NCBI RefSeq assembly: GCF_000974485.1
Contig: NZ_BBOM01000011.1
Location: 186,001 to 250,000 of the forward strand
Reading direction: 5' to 3'
DNA length: 64,000 nucleotides
DNA from: Streptomyces sp. NBRC 109706
Lineage (GTDB): Bacteria > Actinomycetota > Actinomycetes > Streptomycetales > Streptomycetaceae
A program made the position numbers and the translations under genes. The notes below the pieces were generated by a model that saw nothing but the letters and a program-made list of their open reading frames with translations, had not been told where the DNA came from and ran no database searches. Below, one piece after another: positions 21,808 to 30,273 of the stretch (positions within the stretch are counted from its first letter, which is position 1; the number at the start of each line of letters is the position of its first letter).

Positions 21808-22725
21808 TCAGGACTCCGTTTCCAGCACCGGTTTGATGATCTGTCGGTCGAGCCAGGTGGCGGCGTTCGGAGGGAAGGGCATCCGGAGGCTGAGGACGAT
21901 ATGGGTGATGCCGGTGGCCGCGAGGGCGTGGACGGTGGCGCGGGTGGCGGCGGGGTCGTCGTAGGAGACATGGGTCTGGGCGGAGCGGACCAGGCTGGCC
22001 GGGTCCCGGCCCAGTGCGGCGCAGTGGGCGTTCAGGGTGTCGATCCGTGCGCGGATCGTCGGGAGGTCGTGGTGCGGTGGGCCCTGGATGTTCCAGATGT
22101 CGGCGTGTTCGGCGGCCACCCGGAGCGTGCCGTCGCCGGCGCCGCCGACCAGCAGGGGGAGGCGGCGGGCGGGGCGGGGGAGGGCCTGGGCCCGGCGCAG
22201 CCGGTAGTGGTGGCCGTCGAAGTCGACCGGGTCCGGCGAGTCCCAGAGGGCGCGCAGCAGTTGGCAGCTCTCGGCCAGCCGGGTCAGGCCCTCGCCCGGC
22301 GCGGGCGGCGCGATGCCCAGCGCGCGGTAGCCGGCGACGGCTCTGGCCGCCGGGCCGGGCGCCGGCTCCGTGCCGGCGCGCGGGCGGGTGGTGCCCATGC
22401 CGAGGCCGACGGTGAGCCGGCCGGCGGAGATCTCCTCGACGGTGGTGGCGATCTTGGCCAGCAGCGCCGGGGGGCGCAGCCGGTTGCTGGAGACCAGGAG
22501 GCCGAGGCCCAGGCGTTCGGTGCCGGCGGCGAGCGCCGCGAGGGTGGTCCAGCCCTCCAGCGCGGGGCCGCCGGGTGGGCCGAAGACGGGGAAGAGGTGG
22601 TCCCAGAGCCAGGCGTGTTCGATGTGCTCGATCTCGTCGGCTTCCCGCCAGACGCGCAGCAGGTCCGCGTAGCCGACATGGGCGGGTGTGGTCTTGATGC
22701 CGAAGCTCAGCCGCTGGGCGGTCAT
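21808..22725 (-). CDS. LLM-class (luciferase-like) flavin oxidoreductase
   Basis: A 305-aa bacterial-luciferase-like monooxygenase fold, probably F420-dependent in an actinomycete. Visible family segments are FGIKTTPAHVGYADLLRVW at the N-terminus, the barrel strand HAWLWDHLF, ERLGLGLLVSSNRLRPPALLAKIATTV in the middle, and GRLTVGLGMGTTR, which binds the cofactor phosphate. Substrate is unknown. It is transcribed away from guaB1 as a single gene. Confidence 0.88.
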   Translation of the reverse strand: MTAQRLSFGIKTTPAHVGYADLLRVWREADEIEHIEHAWLWDHLFPVFGPPGGPALEGWTTLAALAAGTERLGLGLLVSSNRLRPPALLAKIATTVEEISAGRLTVGLGMGTTRPRAGTEPAPGPAARAVAGYRALGIAPPAPGEGLTRLAESCQLLRALWDSPDPVDFDGHHYRLRRAQALPRPARRLPLLVGGAGDGTLRVAAEHADIWNIQGPPHHDLPTIRARIDTLNAHCAALGRDPASLVRSAQTHVSYDDPAATRATVHALAATGITHIVLSLRMPFPPNAATWLDRQIIKPVLETES

Positions 22726-22907
22726 GGGCCCCCGTTCGCCGCGATGGGTGTTGATCGTCGAGCGTCATGGTGGCAGCGGTTCGGGGGAGGCGCCGGGGTT
22801 CGGCGGAACGTTCCCCCGGCGGGTGACCGCACGCGTGGGGGCGTGCGGGCGGGCGCGCGCCCCGGTGTGCGCTGCCGCGCGGGCGGGTGCGGACGGTCAC
22901 CCTGGTC

Positions 22908-22928
22908 GGTCGCGACCTGGGTGATAAT
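22908..22928 (+). promoter_or_regulatory. Candidate guaB1 promoter with palindrome
   Basis: A near-consensus -10 hexamer GATAAT lies at 22923-22928, and a perfect 10-bp palindrome GGTCGCGACC at 22908-22917 overlaps the expected spacer. A matching -35 is not obvious. The palindrome may be an operator; the start codon lies 66 bases downstream. Confidence 0.35.
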
Positions 22929-22993
22929 GACACAGGAGCCGCAGCCTCCCACCAGCCCGATGACAGCGAGCCACAGCAGGTGAGAGTGCGCCC

Positions 22994-24433
22994 ATGAAGT
23001 TCCTCCATGACGCCCAGCCGTCCTATGACCTGACCTATGACGATGTCTTCATGGTCCCCAACCGTTCGGCCATCGGCTCCCGGCTGGCGGTGGATCTCTC
23101 CTCGCCGGACGGCACCGGGACGACCATCCCGTTGGTGGTGGCGAACATGACGGCCGTCGCGGGGCGGCGGATGGCGGAGACGGTGGCCAGGCGGGGCGGT
23201 CTGGCGGTGATTCCGCAGGACATCCCGATCGATGTGGTGACCGAGGTGATCGGCTGGGTGAAGCGGCGCCATCTGGTGTTGGACACCCCGATCGTGCTGG
23301 CCCCGACCCAGACGGTGGCGGACGCGCTGGCGCTGTTGCCCAAGCGGGCGCACAACGCGGGGGTGGTGGTGTCCGCCGAGCGTCCCGTCGGCATCGTGAC
23401 GGAGGCCGATCTCACGGGCGTCGACCGGTTCACCCAGGTCGGTGAGGTGATGTCGCGCGATCTGCTGGTGCTCGCCGCGGATCTGGATCCCCAGGAGGCG
23501 TTCACCACGCTGGACTCGGCGCATCGCAAGATCGCCCCGGCGGTGGGCCCGGACGGACGGTTGGTGGGCATCCTCAGCCGCAAGGGCGCGCTGCGGGCCA
23601 CGCTCTACCAGCCGGCCGTGGACGACGGGGGCCGGCTGCGCGTCGCCGCGGCGGTCGGCATCAACGGCGATGTGGCCAGCAGGGCCGAGGCGTTGCTCGC
23701 GGCCGGCGTCGACACCCTGGTCGTCGACACCGCGCACGGTCATCAGGAGTCGATGCTCTCGGCGCTGCGCGCGGTGCGCGCCCTGGATCCGGGGGTGCCG
23801 GTGGTGGCGGGGAACGTGGTCTCCGCCGAGGGCACGCGGGATCTGATCGAGGCGGGCGCCGACATCGTCAAGGTGGGCGTGGGCCCGGGCGCGATGTGCA
23901 CGACGCGGATGATGACGGGCGTCGGGCGGCCGCAGTTCTCCGCCGTGTTGGAGTGTGCCGCCGAGGCGGCCCGGTTCGGTCGGCATGTCTGGGCGGACGG
24001 CGGGGTGCGGCATCCCAGGGATGTGGCGATGGCGTTGGCGGCCGGCGCGTCCAATGTGATGGTCGGCTCCTGGTTCGCCGGCACCCACGAGTCGCCGGGC
24101 GATCTCCAGCAGTCGGCGGACGGGCGGCTCTACAAGGAGAGCTTCGGCATGGCCTCGGCCCGCGCGGTGCGCTCCCGCACCTCGGCCGAGTCGGCCTACG
24201 ACCGGGCGCGCAAGGGGCTGTTCGAGGAGGGCATCTCCACCTCGCGGATGTTCCTGGACCCGGCCAGGCCGGGCGTCGAGGATCTGATCGACTCCATCGT
24301 GGCCGGCGTCAGGTCCGCGTTCACCTATGCGGGGGCCGGCAGCCTGGCCGAGTTCGGCGAGCGGGCCGTGGTGGGGGTGCAGAGCGCGGCCGGATACGCC
24401 GAGGGGCAGCCGCTGCACGTGAGTTGGCAGTAG
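22994..24433 (+). CDS. guaB1: GuaB1-family IMPDH-related enzyme (GMP reductase)
   Basis: A 479-aa IMP dehydrogenase/GMP reductase barrel with a CBS-domain insertion at about residues 95-205 (ending ...VGEVMSRDLLVLAADLDPQEAF... and GRLVGILSRKGAL). The catalytic loop Cys is in GVGPGAMCTTRMMTGVG, and the flap reads GMASARAVRSRTSAESAY. Actinobacterial GuaB1 proteins, once annotated as IMP dehydrogenases, have been shown in mycobacteria to act as GMP reductases, with CBS domains sensing purine nucleotides. I apply that function here from family knowledge. Confidence 0.93.
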   Translation: MKFLHDAQPSYDLTYDDVFMVPNRSAIGSRLAVDLSSPDGTGTTIPLVVANMTAVAGRRMAETVARRGGLAVIPQDIPIDVVTEVIGWVKRRHLVLDTPIVLAPTQTVADALALLPKRAHNAGVVVSAERPVGIVTEADLTGVDRFTQVGEVMSRDLLVLAADLDPQEAFTTLDSAHRKIAPAVGPDGRLVGILSRKGALRATLYQPAVDDGGRLRVAAAVGINGDVASRAEALLAAGVDTLVVDTAHGHQESMLSALRAVRALDPGVPVVAGNVVSAEGTRDLIEAGADIVKVGVGPGAMCTTRMMTGVGRPQFSAVLECAAEAARFGRHVWADGGVRHPRDVAMALAAGASNVMVGSWFAGTHESPGDLQQSADGRLYKESFGMASARAVRSRTSAESAYDRARKGLFEEGISTSRMFLDPARPGVEDLIDSIVAGVRSAFTYAGAGSLAEFGERAVVGVQSAAGYAEGQPLHVSWQ

Positions 24434-24508
24434 GGGATCAGCGGAATCGGGTCTTCGAGGTATCCGAAACATTGGTCCCGGGGCAACGGGCCGTGATCTG
24501 ATGACGGA

Positions 24509-25201
24509 ATGAGTGGACGTACCCGTGAGGGATACAGCGGAACGGGTCCCGGGCCGATCACGCCGGACGGTTGTGCGGTGGAACGCTGGCTCCGACTGCC
24601 GGTCGGGCGGGAGCCGAACATCATCGAACGCGCGGTTCCGCCCGGCGCCGGCATTCTCGAACTCGGCTCCGGCGTCGGGCGGGTGACCCACCCGCTGATC
24701 GAACGGGGCTTCACGGTGACGGCCGTCGACGAGTCCCCCGAGATGCTGGAGCATGTCAGGGACGCCCGTACGGTGTGCTCCTCGATCGAGGAACTGGAGC
24801 TGGGCGACGAGAAGTTCGACGTGGTGCTGCTGGCCTCGTTCCTGATTCACAACGGTGATCCCGGGGTGCGCGCCGGGATGTTGCGCACCTGCCGCCGCTA
24901 TGTCGCCGACGGCGGCGTGGTGTTGATCCAGCGGGAGGGCGAGGACTGGCACCAGCGGGTGCCCCGGGAGGCCAGGACCGGTTCCGACGGGGTGATCCGG
25001 GTGGCCGCGGCGGACCCGATCGGGCCCGATCTCACCCGGATCCGGGTCGAGTACGAGTTCCCGGACGCCGAGTGGACGCACACCTTCCCGTCCTACCGCT
25101 GGAGCCGTGAGGCGTTCGAGGAGGCGCTGGAGGGCGCGGGGCTGCCCGTCGAGCGGTATCTCACCCTGGACCGCACCTGGGTGCTGGCCCGACCGGCCTG
25201 A
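24509..25201 (+). CDS. Class I SAM-dependent methyltransferase
   Basis: A 230-aa methyltransferase. Motif I is GILELGSGVGRVTHPL (about residues 48-63), with the acidic residue after strand 2 in VTAVDESPEML and motif post-I/IV in FDVVLLASFLIHN. The C-terminal part has the antiparallel VEYEFPDAEWTHTFPSYRW region common in UbiE/methyltransf_11-25 type enzymes. Substrate unknown. It is probably monocistronic. Confidence 0.88.
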   Translation: MSGRTREGYSGTGPGPITPDGCAVERWLRLPVGREPNIIERAVPPGAGILELGSGVGRVTHPLIERGFTVTAVDESPEMLEHVRDARTVCSSIEELELGDEKFDVVLLASFLIHNGDPGVRAGMLRTCRRYVADGGVVLIQREGEDWHQRVPREARTGSDGVIRVAAADPIGPDLTRIRVEYEFPDAEWTHTFPSYRWSREAFEEALEGAGLPVERYLTLDRTWVLARPA

Positions 25202-25311
25202 GCCCGGTGGGCCGGCCGCCGGCAGTCGTTTGCACGCTCGTCAACTGCTGGGCGTGCGCGAAGGGTTGAGCAATCCTTCGGTGGTCCGTAGGTTCGTCTC
25301 CCGGAAGACAC

Positions 25312-25334
25312 GGCCCGCCCGGACCGGGCGGGCC
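25312..25334 (+). other. Hairpin in phospholipase 5' leader
   Basis: Perfect inverted repeat: GGCCCGCCC (25312-25320) pairs with GGGCGGGCC (25326-25334) around a 5-base loop, and the arms extend to 11 bp if the loop tightens. It lies 9 bases before the GGGAGGA ribosome-binding site (25344-25350) of the phospholipase gene, so it could stabilise the mRNA or limit read-through and translation. Confidence 0.55.
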
Positions 25335-25356
25335 GCCGACCCTGGGAGGATGCGCC

Positions 25357-25815
25357 ATGCGCATGCGTCATCGGATCGCCACCCTGCTCTCCGCCCTCGC
25401 TCTCGGCTTCGGCACGGTCGCCGTCGCCGCCGCCCCGGCGAACGCCGCACCGGCCGACAAGCCGCAGGTGCTCAGCAGTTGGACACAGACCAGCGCCAGC
25501 AGCTACAACGCCTGGGTGTCAGCCCGCAACAACCAGGGCAACTGGTCGTCGTACGGCTTCGACTGGAGCACCGACTACTGCTCCTCGTCGCCCGACAACC
25601 CCTTCGGCTTCCCCTTCGCGACCTCGTGTGCGCGGCACGACTTCGGCTACCGCAACTACAAGGCCGCCGGCACGTTCTCCGCCAACAAGGCCCGCCTGGA
25701 CAACGCGTTCTACCAGGATCTGCTCCGCGTCTGCGGCAACTACTCCGGTGCCACGGCCACCGCCTGCAACGGCACCGCCTGGACCTACTACCAGGCGGTC
25801 CGGCTCCTCGGCTGA
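25357..25815 (+). CDS. Secreted phospholipase A2
   Basis: A 152-aa secreted enzyme closely resembling the Streptomyces violaceoruber phospholipase A2 family (prokaryotic group XIV). Residues 1-30 form a Sec signal peptide with a basic N-region, a hydrophobic core and the ANA cleavage site before APADKPQVL. The catalytic signature is SCARHDFGYRNYK with His94/Asp95. Cysteines 75, 91, and two near the C-terminus fit the two conserved disulfides. Calcium-dependent release of sn-2 fatty acids is known for the family. The ATG at 25357 has a GGGAGGA site 6 bases upstream. Confidence 0.94.
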   Translation: MRMRHRIATLLSALALGFGTVAVAAAPANAAPADKPQVLSSWTQTSASSYNAWVSARNNQGNWSSYGFDWSTDYCSSSPDNPFGFPFATSCARHDFGYRNYKAAGTFSANKARLDNAFYQDLLRVCGNYSGATATACNGTAWTYYQAVRLLG

Positions 25816-25832
25816 GCGGCCCGGCCCCGGCC

Positions 25833-27050
25833 TCAGGGGGCGGGCAGCGCCCTGGCGGCGCTGCCCGCGTCCGAGGCCGCGACCTCGCGCGCCGGCCGCT
25901 GCCCGAGCACCCCGGCGCCCAGCAGCAACAGCGTGAGCGCCGCCGTCACCAGCCCGAACGAGGCCCGCAGCGAGGCGAGTTCGCCGAGCGCGCCGATCAC
26001 CGACGGGGCGAACAGGCCGGCCGTGTAGGTCACCGTGGCCACGCCGGCGATAGCCCGGCTCGGGTTGGGGCCGCTGTGCCCGGCGGCCGCGAAGGTGAGC
26101 GGCACCACCACGGCGACGCCCACGCCGATCAGGGCGAAGCCGAGCACCGCCTGTGCCGAGACGGCGGCGGTGACCACCAACAGGCCGCCGGTCGCGGCCA
26201 GTGAGGCACTGATCCGCACCGTGCGCACCGGGCCGAGCCGGCGCACCACCGCGTCCCCGGCGAGCCGGGCCAGCGCCATGGTGCAGGCGAACGCGGTGTA
26301 ACTGGCCGCCGCGACCGTCTCCGAGGCCCCGGTGACATCCCGCAGATAGACGCCGGACCAGTCCATGCTGGCGCCCTCGGCCAGCACCGCGCAGATCCCC
26401 ACGGCGCCGATCAGCAGCGCCGACCTCGGCGGCAGCGCGAACCGGGGCGGCGCCACCTCGCCGGCCGTGGGCCGCACGTCGAGCAGGCCCCGGCTCAGGA
26501 ACGGGACGGCGAGCGTCAACGCCAGGGCGACCAGCGGGAGATGGATCCGCGCGTCCAGGCCGAGCCAGACGGCGCCGACGCCCAGCGCCGAGCCGAGCAG
26601 GGTGCCGACGCTCCACAGTCCGTGCAGGCCCGACATGATCGACCGCCCGTGGCGCTCCTCGACCTCCACGCCCTGGGCGTTCATGGCCACGTCCGCCATG
26701 CCGCCGGTCGCGCCGGACAGGAACAGCAGGGCGCAGAGCACCGGGAGGCTGGGCGCCAGCGCGACCAGCGCGAAGGCCACCGTGAAGAGCGCCAGCAGGC
26801 CGCGCACCGCGGCCCGCGCGCCATGCCGGTGCATCACCCGGCTGGCCAGCGGCATCGCGGTCGCGGCGCCGATCGCGGGGAACGCCAGGGCGATCCCCAA
26901 CGCCGCCGTGCCCAGGCCGAGTTGGTCCTGGATCCAGGGGATGCGGGTGACAAAGCTACCGCTGGCCGCGCCATGCGTGGCGAAGACGAGGGAGACGGCG
27001 ATCCGGGCCTGACGTATCCGCGCGCGATCGGCGGACATCTGCTGAGACAT
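25833..27050 (-). CDS. MFS transporter
   Basis: A 405-aa major facilitator with about 12 hydrophobic segments. The first (ARIAVSLVFATHGAASGSF) is followed by IPWIQDQLGLGTAALG, and the loop 2-3 region reads SRVMHRHGARAAV. The sequence resembles the YfcJ/sugar- or drug-efflux subgroup, but no substrate can be inferred. It diverges from a ROK regulator across a perfect palindrome, so sugar-responsive control is likely. The ATG at 27050 is chosen; the last codons lie in a terminator stem. Confidence 0.9.
   Translation of the reverse strand: MSQQMSADRARIRQARIAVSLVFATHGAASGSFVTRIPWIQDQLGLGTAALGIALAFPAIGAATAMPLASRVMHRHGARAAVRGLLALFTVAFALVALAPSLPVLCALLFLSGATGGMADVAMNAQGVEVEERHGRSIMSGLHGLWSVGTLLGSALGVGAVWLGLDARIHLPLVALALTLAVPFLSRGLLDVRPTAGEVAPPRFALPPRSALLIGAVGICAVLAEGASMDWSGVYLRDVTGASETVAAASYTAFACTMALARLAGDAVVRRLGPVRTVRISASLAATGGLLVVTAAVSAQAVLGFALIGVGVAVVVPLTFAAAGHSGPNPSRAIAGVATVTYTAGLFAPSVIGALGELASLRASFGLVTAALTLLLLGAGVLGQRPAREVAASDAGSAARALPAP
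25840..25868. terminator. Bidirectional terminator between phospholipase and MFS genes
   Basis: Perfect 12-bp stem (25840-25851 GCGGGCAGCGCC and 25857-25868) with a 5-base loop. It lies 25 bases after the phospholipase stop and inside the last codons of the convergent MFS gene. Confidence 0.7.
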
Positions 27051-27138
27051 GGCGTTTCCGATTCCTCGGGAGGCTCGGGGACGGGGAGGAGCGAGCCGGC
27101 GGGCAGCGAGGCGCCTGCCGGGACCGACCGGAGAAAAA

Positions 27139-27161
27139 CTATCAGGAAGGCTTCCTGATAG
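27139..27161. promoter_or_regulatory. Perfect 23-bp operator-like palindrome
   Basis: Arms CTATCAGGAAG (27139-27149) and CTTCCTGATAG (27151-27161) flank one central G. The site is markedly AT-rich for this genome and lies between the divergent MFS and ROK genes. A -10 element TATGAT at 27170-27175 follows. It is probably the binding site of the ROK repressor. Confidence 0.75.
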
Positions 27162-27182
27162 AAAGCCGATATGATGCGGCCC

Positions 27183-28406
27183 ATGAGCACCGTCCGCACC
27201 GCGACCCCCCGTACGGCCCGTGTCATCAACGACCGGGCCGTGCTCGAACTCCTCGCCGAACACGGGGCGTTGACCGCGCCCCGGCTGCGGGAGCTGACCG
27301 GGCTCTCCCGCCCGAGCGTCGCCGATCTGCTGGGCCGGCTCAACCGCGAGGGCCTGGTCACCGTCGTCGGCGAGGCGGGCGCCGACCGTCCAGGGCCCAA
27401 CGCCAAGGTCTACGGCCTGATCCCCGACCGGGCCCATGTCGCCGCGCTGGACGTCCGCACCGAGGGCGTCACCCTCGCCCTGGCCGACCTCACCGGCGAG
27501 ACGGTCGCCAGCGCGACCCTGCCGCTCGACCGGCCGACCACGCCCCCCGACGGCGCCGGGAGCGGCCGACACCCCATGGTCGATGCGGTGCTCACCACGC
27601 TCGCCGGGGAACGGCGGCGCGCCGGGGTGCGGGAGCTGCACACCGTCGTGCTCGGCGCGCCCGGCCTCGCCGACCCGGCCACCGGCGCGCTGCGCCCCTC
27701 GGACGGACTGCCCGCCTGGCACCGGGAACTCCTGGTCGCGCTGCGCGGCACGCTGGACGCCCCGGTGCTGCTGGAGAACGAGGTCAACCTCGCCGGGATC
27801 GCCGAGCACCGGCTGGGCGCCGTCCAGGACGTGGACACCTATGTCCTGCTGTGGCTGGGTGCCAGCGTCGGCGCGGCCGTGGTGCTCGACGGCGCGCTGC
27901 GCCGGGGCGCGTCGGGCGGCGCAGGGGAGGTCGGCTTTCTGCCGGTCCCCGGCACCGGGGGAGTGCCGTCGGCGGCCGACTGCGACCGGGGCTTCCACGG
28001 GCTCGCCGCCAGCGCGGCCGTGCGCGCGCTGGCCCGGCGGCACGGGCTGCCGGCCGCCGGCGCCCAGGGCGACGAGGTCGCCGGCGCCGAGGCGCTGGTC
28101 CGCCGCGCGGTGGCCGACGACGGCGGCCAGGCGGCCGGCTTCCTCGACGAGCTGGCCGGGCAGATCGCCCTCGGCGCCGCCGCCGTGACCGCCGTCCTCG
28201 ACCCGGGTTTTCTCGTCCTCGGCGGCGAGGTCGGCCGCGCCGGCGGAGCCGCGCTGGCCCGCCGGGTGGCGGAACGGCTGGGCGCCGTCTCCCCGCTGGA
28301 GACGGAGGTCCGCGCCTCGACGGTCACCGGCAGCGCGGTCCTCGGCGGCGGACTGCTCACCGCCCTGGACACCGCGCGCGCCGACCTCTTCGCCACCGAC
28401 CGTTGA
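27183..28406 (+). CDS. ROK-family transcriptional repressor
   Basis: A 407-aa regulator. The N-terminal winged HTH (VLELLAEHGALTAPRLRELTGLSRPSVADLLGRL) is joined to a ROK sugar-kinase-like domain with LENEVNLAGIAEHRLGA and LLWLGASVGAAVVLDG, the usual ROK repressor layout. The zinc-binding C-G-x-x-G-C-x-E motif of many ROK proteins is absent. The TATGAT at 27170-27175 puts the transcription start close to the ATG at 27183, so the mRNA may be leaderless; an ATG at 27171 is less likely. It probably represses itself and the divergent MFS gene, with a sugar as effector. Confidence 0.9.
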   Translation: MSTVRTATPRTARVINDRAVLELLAEHGALTAPRLRELTGLSRPSVADLLGRLNREGLVTVVGEAGADRPGPNAKVYGLIPDRAHVAALDVRTEGVTLALADLTGETVASATLPLDRPTTPPDGAGSGRHPMVDAVLTTLAGERRRAGVRELHTVVLGAPGLADPATGALRPSDGLPAWHRELLVALRGTLDAPVLLENEVNLAGIAEHRLGAVQDVDTYVLLWLGASVGAAVVLDGALRRGASGGAGEVGFLPVPGTGGVPSAADCDRGFHGLAASAAVRALARRHGLPAAGAQGDEVAGAEALVRRAVADDGGQAAGFLDELAGQIALGAAAVTAVLDPGFLVLGGEVGRAGGAALARRVAERLGAVSPLETEVRASTVTGSAVLGGGLLTALDTARADLFATDR

Positions 28407-28523
28407 CGACGACCGCGCCCCACGCGCGGCGGGTCCGGCGAGCCCGTGCGGATGTGAGGCGGCCCACAGGGTTGCGTGCCCCGGTGGATCGCGTGGCAGA
28501 CTGGGGGGCGTACCAGTGACGTA

Positions 28524-28650
28524 GCGCACTCCGGGGTCGGTGAAAGTCCGAACCGGCGGTTATAGTCCGCGACCCGTCCGCTGCCAGCGGCCGGTTGACC
28601 AGGTGAAATTCCTGGACCGACGGTTAAAGTCCGGATGGGAGGCAGTGCGC
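28524..28650 (+). ncRNA. FMN riboswitch (RFN element)
   Basis: All conserved RFN blocks are present in order. P1 is closed by GCGCACT (28524-28530) and AGTGCGC (28644-28650). The core blocks include CCGGGGTCGGTGAAAGTCCG, ACCGGCGGTTATAGTCCGCG, GGTTGACCAGGTGAAATTCC and ACCGACGGTTAAAGTCCGGA, followed by TGGGAGG. RFN elements bind FMN and turn off riboflavin genes. It precedes the rib operon by about 330 bases. Confidence 0.97.
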
Positions 28651-28978
28651 GGCGGATGTGGTGTGCGTGTTCGGCCCGTTCGGTCGTCCCTCCCGTGAGG
28701 GCCGTCGTCCGGTCGGGTTCCGCGTCACCGCCCTCCCGCCGTCCCTGAAGTCAGCCCCGGAGTCGTGCCCTGAAGAGGCAGGAGACCCGGTGGCCCCCGC
28801 ATCCGCAGCCCGCGTGCGCGGCGTTCTCGCCGCCCGGGACGGTGTTCGTCCCATGACCCGCGCGGAATCACCGTCCCGCTCCCGGTGTTGCTCCTCCCGG
28901 CACACGCCGACGCCGCCCCGCGCGTCGGCCCGCCGCGTCCCGCGTCCCGTCGCCGTTCGCAGCACCGAGGAGTCCTGA
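28651..28978 (+). promoter_or_regulatory. Riboflavin leader downstream of riboswitch, with possible leader ORF
   Basis: This 328-base leader links the riboswitch to ribE. A frame for 106 aa runs from 28658 to a stop at 28976-28978 that abuts the ribE ATG. Its third-position G/C bias looks lower than in neighbouring genes, and it is rich in Arg/Pro/Ser, so I do not call it a gene. Around 28691-28710 the sequence CCCTC-CCGT-GAGGG forms a short hairpin within a larger imperfect dyad, a candidate expression platform. The end carries GAGGAG, the ribE ribosome-binding site. Confidence 0.45.
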
Positions 28979-29611
28979 ATGTTCACCGGAATCGTCGAAG
29001 AGCTGGGTGAGGTCGTCGCCGTCGAGCGCCTGAACGACTCGGCGCGCCTGCGCCTGCGCTCCAAGGTGGCCGTCGAGGACGCCGTGCACGGCTCCTCCAT
29101 CGCCGTCAACGGCGCCTGTCTGACGGTGGTCGAGCTGGGCGCGGACGCGTTCACCGCCGATGTGATGGCCGAGACGCTGCGCCGGTCCAACCTCGACGGC
29201 CTCGCCCCCGGCGACCAGGTCAACCTGGAACGCCCCATGGCGCTGGGCGGGCGGCTCGGCGGCCATCTGGTGCAGGGCCATGTGGACGGCACCGCCGAAG
29301 TCCTGGCACGGGTCCCCGGCGAACGCTGGGAGACGGTCACCTTCGCGCTGCCGCCGGGGCTGGCGCGCTATGTGGTGGAGAAGGGCTCGATCACGGTGGA
29401 CGGCGTCAGCCTGACCGTGGTCGAGGCCGGCACCGACCGGTTCTCCGTCGGCCTGATCCCCACCACCCTCGAACTGACCACGCTGGGCCGCAGGCAGCCG
29501 GGTGACCTGGTCAACCTGGAGGTCGACCTGCTCGCCAAGCATGTCGAGCGGCTGCTGGCCCACGGCGTCACCGGCGGCCTCGAAGGGGCGGCGGAGGGGA
29601 ACGCGTCATGA
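28979..29611 (+). CDS. ribE: Riboflavin synthase alpha chain
   Basis: Dismutates two 6,7-dimethyl-8-ribityllumazine molecules to riboflavin (210 aa). Two homologous lumazine-binding repeats are visible: MFTGIVEELGEV...VNGACLTVVEL, and LGGHLVQGHVDGTAEVL...VDGVSLTVVEAG. First gene of the riboswitch-controlled operon; it overlaps ribM by 4 bases. Confidence 0.96.
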   Translation: MFTGIVEELGEVVAVERLNDSARLRLRSKVAVEDAVHGSSIAVNGACLTVVELGADAFTADVMAETLRRSNLDGLAPGDQVNLERPMALGGRLGGHLVQGHVDGTAEVLARVPGERWETVTFALPPGLARYVVEKGSITVDGVSLTVVEAGTDRFSVGLIPTTLELTTLGRRQPGDLVNLEVDLLAKHVERLLAHGVTGGLEGAAEGNAS

Positions 29612-30273
29612 GCCCCGACCAGTTGAACGCCACCGCGTTCGAGGTGTTCGACCAGTCGGTGATGTGGTCCGACATGGTCGGCAACCTCGCCGGGCTGGCC
29701 GCGCTCGCGCTCGGCTGGCGCCGCTCCATCCTCACCTGGCCCGTCCAACTGCTCTCCGGGCTGATCCTGGTGGCCGCCTACAGCGCCGCCGACCTCGGCG
29801 GCGGCGTGGGCAAGCAGCTGCTGGTGATCACCGTCGCCCTGTGGGGCTGGCGGCAGTGGCGGATCGGCCGCCGGGACACCGGGGACGGCCAGATCACCGT
29901 CCGCTTCGCCACCTGGCGGGAGCGCGGCGCGCTGCTGGCCGGCGCCGTGGTGGGCACCCTGCTGGTGGGCGGGCTGTTCACCGCCGTGCCCGAACTCTCC
30001 TGGAACCCCTGGCCGGACGCCTATATCTTCGTCGGCACCCTGGTCGCCATGGTCGCCCAGGCACGCGGTCTGGTGGAGTTCTGGATCGCCTGGCTGCTGG
30101 TCGACCTCGTCGGCGTCCCCCTCGCGTTCAGCAGCGGACTGCCGTTCTCCGGCCTCGTCTATGTCGTCTACCTGTTCCTGGTCATCTGGGGGATGCGCGA
30201 CTGGTGGCAGCGCTCCCGGGAACGGCACCAACCGCGCCCCGTGGTGGGCACCCTGGAAGGAGCGGCGGCATGA
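29608..30273 (+). CDS. ribM: PnuC-family transporter, probable riboflavin transporter RibM
   Basis: A 221-aa PnuC-fold membrane protein with 6-7 hydrophobic segments. One matches the PnuC core (VGNLAGLAALALGWRRSILTWP), and a later aromatic segment reads LVEFWIAWLLVDLVGVPLAF. PnuC proteins usually carry nicotinamide riboside, but members encoded in FMN-riboswitch operons of actinobacteria (RibM) have been shown to be riboflavin facilitators. Position between ribE and ribBA with ATGA overlaps at both ends supports that role here. Confidence 0.9.
   Translation: MSPDQLNATAFEVFDQSVMWSDMVGNLAGLAALALGWRRSILTWPVQLLSGLILVAAYSAADLGGGVGKQLLVITVALWGWRQWRIGRRDTGDGQITVRFATWRERGALLAGAVVGTLLVGGLFTAVPELSWNPWPDAYIFVGTLVAMVAQARGLVEFWIAWLLVDLVGVPLAFSSGLPFSGLVYVVYLFLVIWGMRDWWQRSRERHQPRPVVGTLEGAAA

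Noticed and set aside
28658..28978. 106-aa gene between riboswitch and ribE
   Set aside because: Lower third-position G/C and Arg/Pro/Ser-rich translation; kept only as a possible leader frame.
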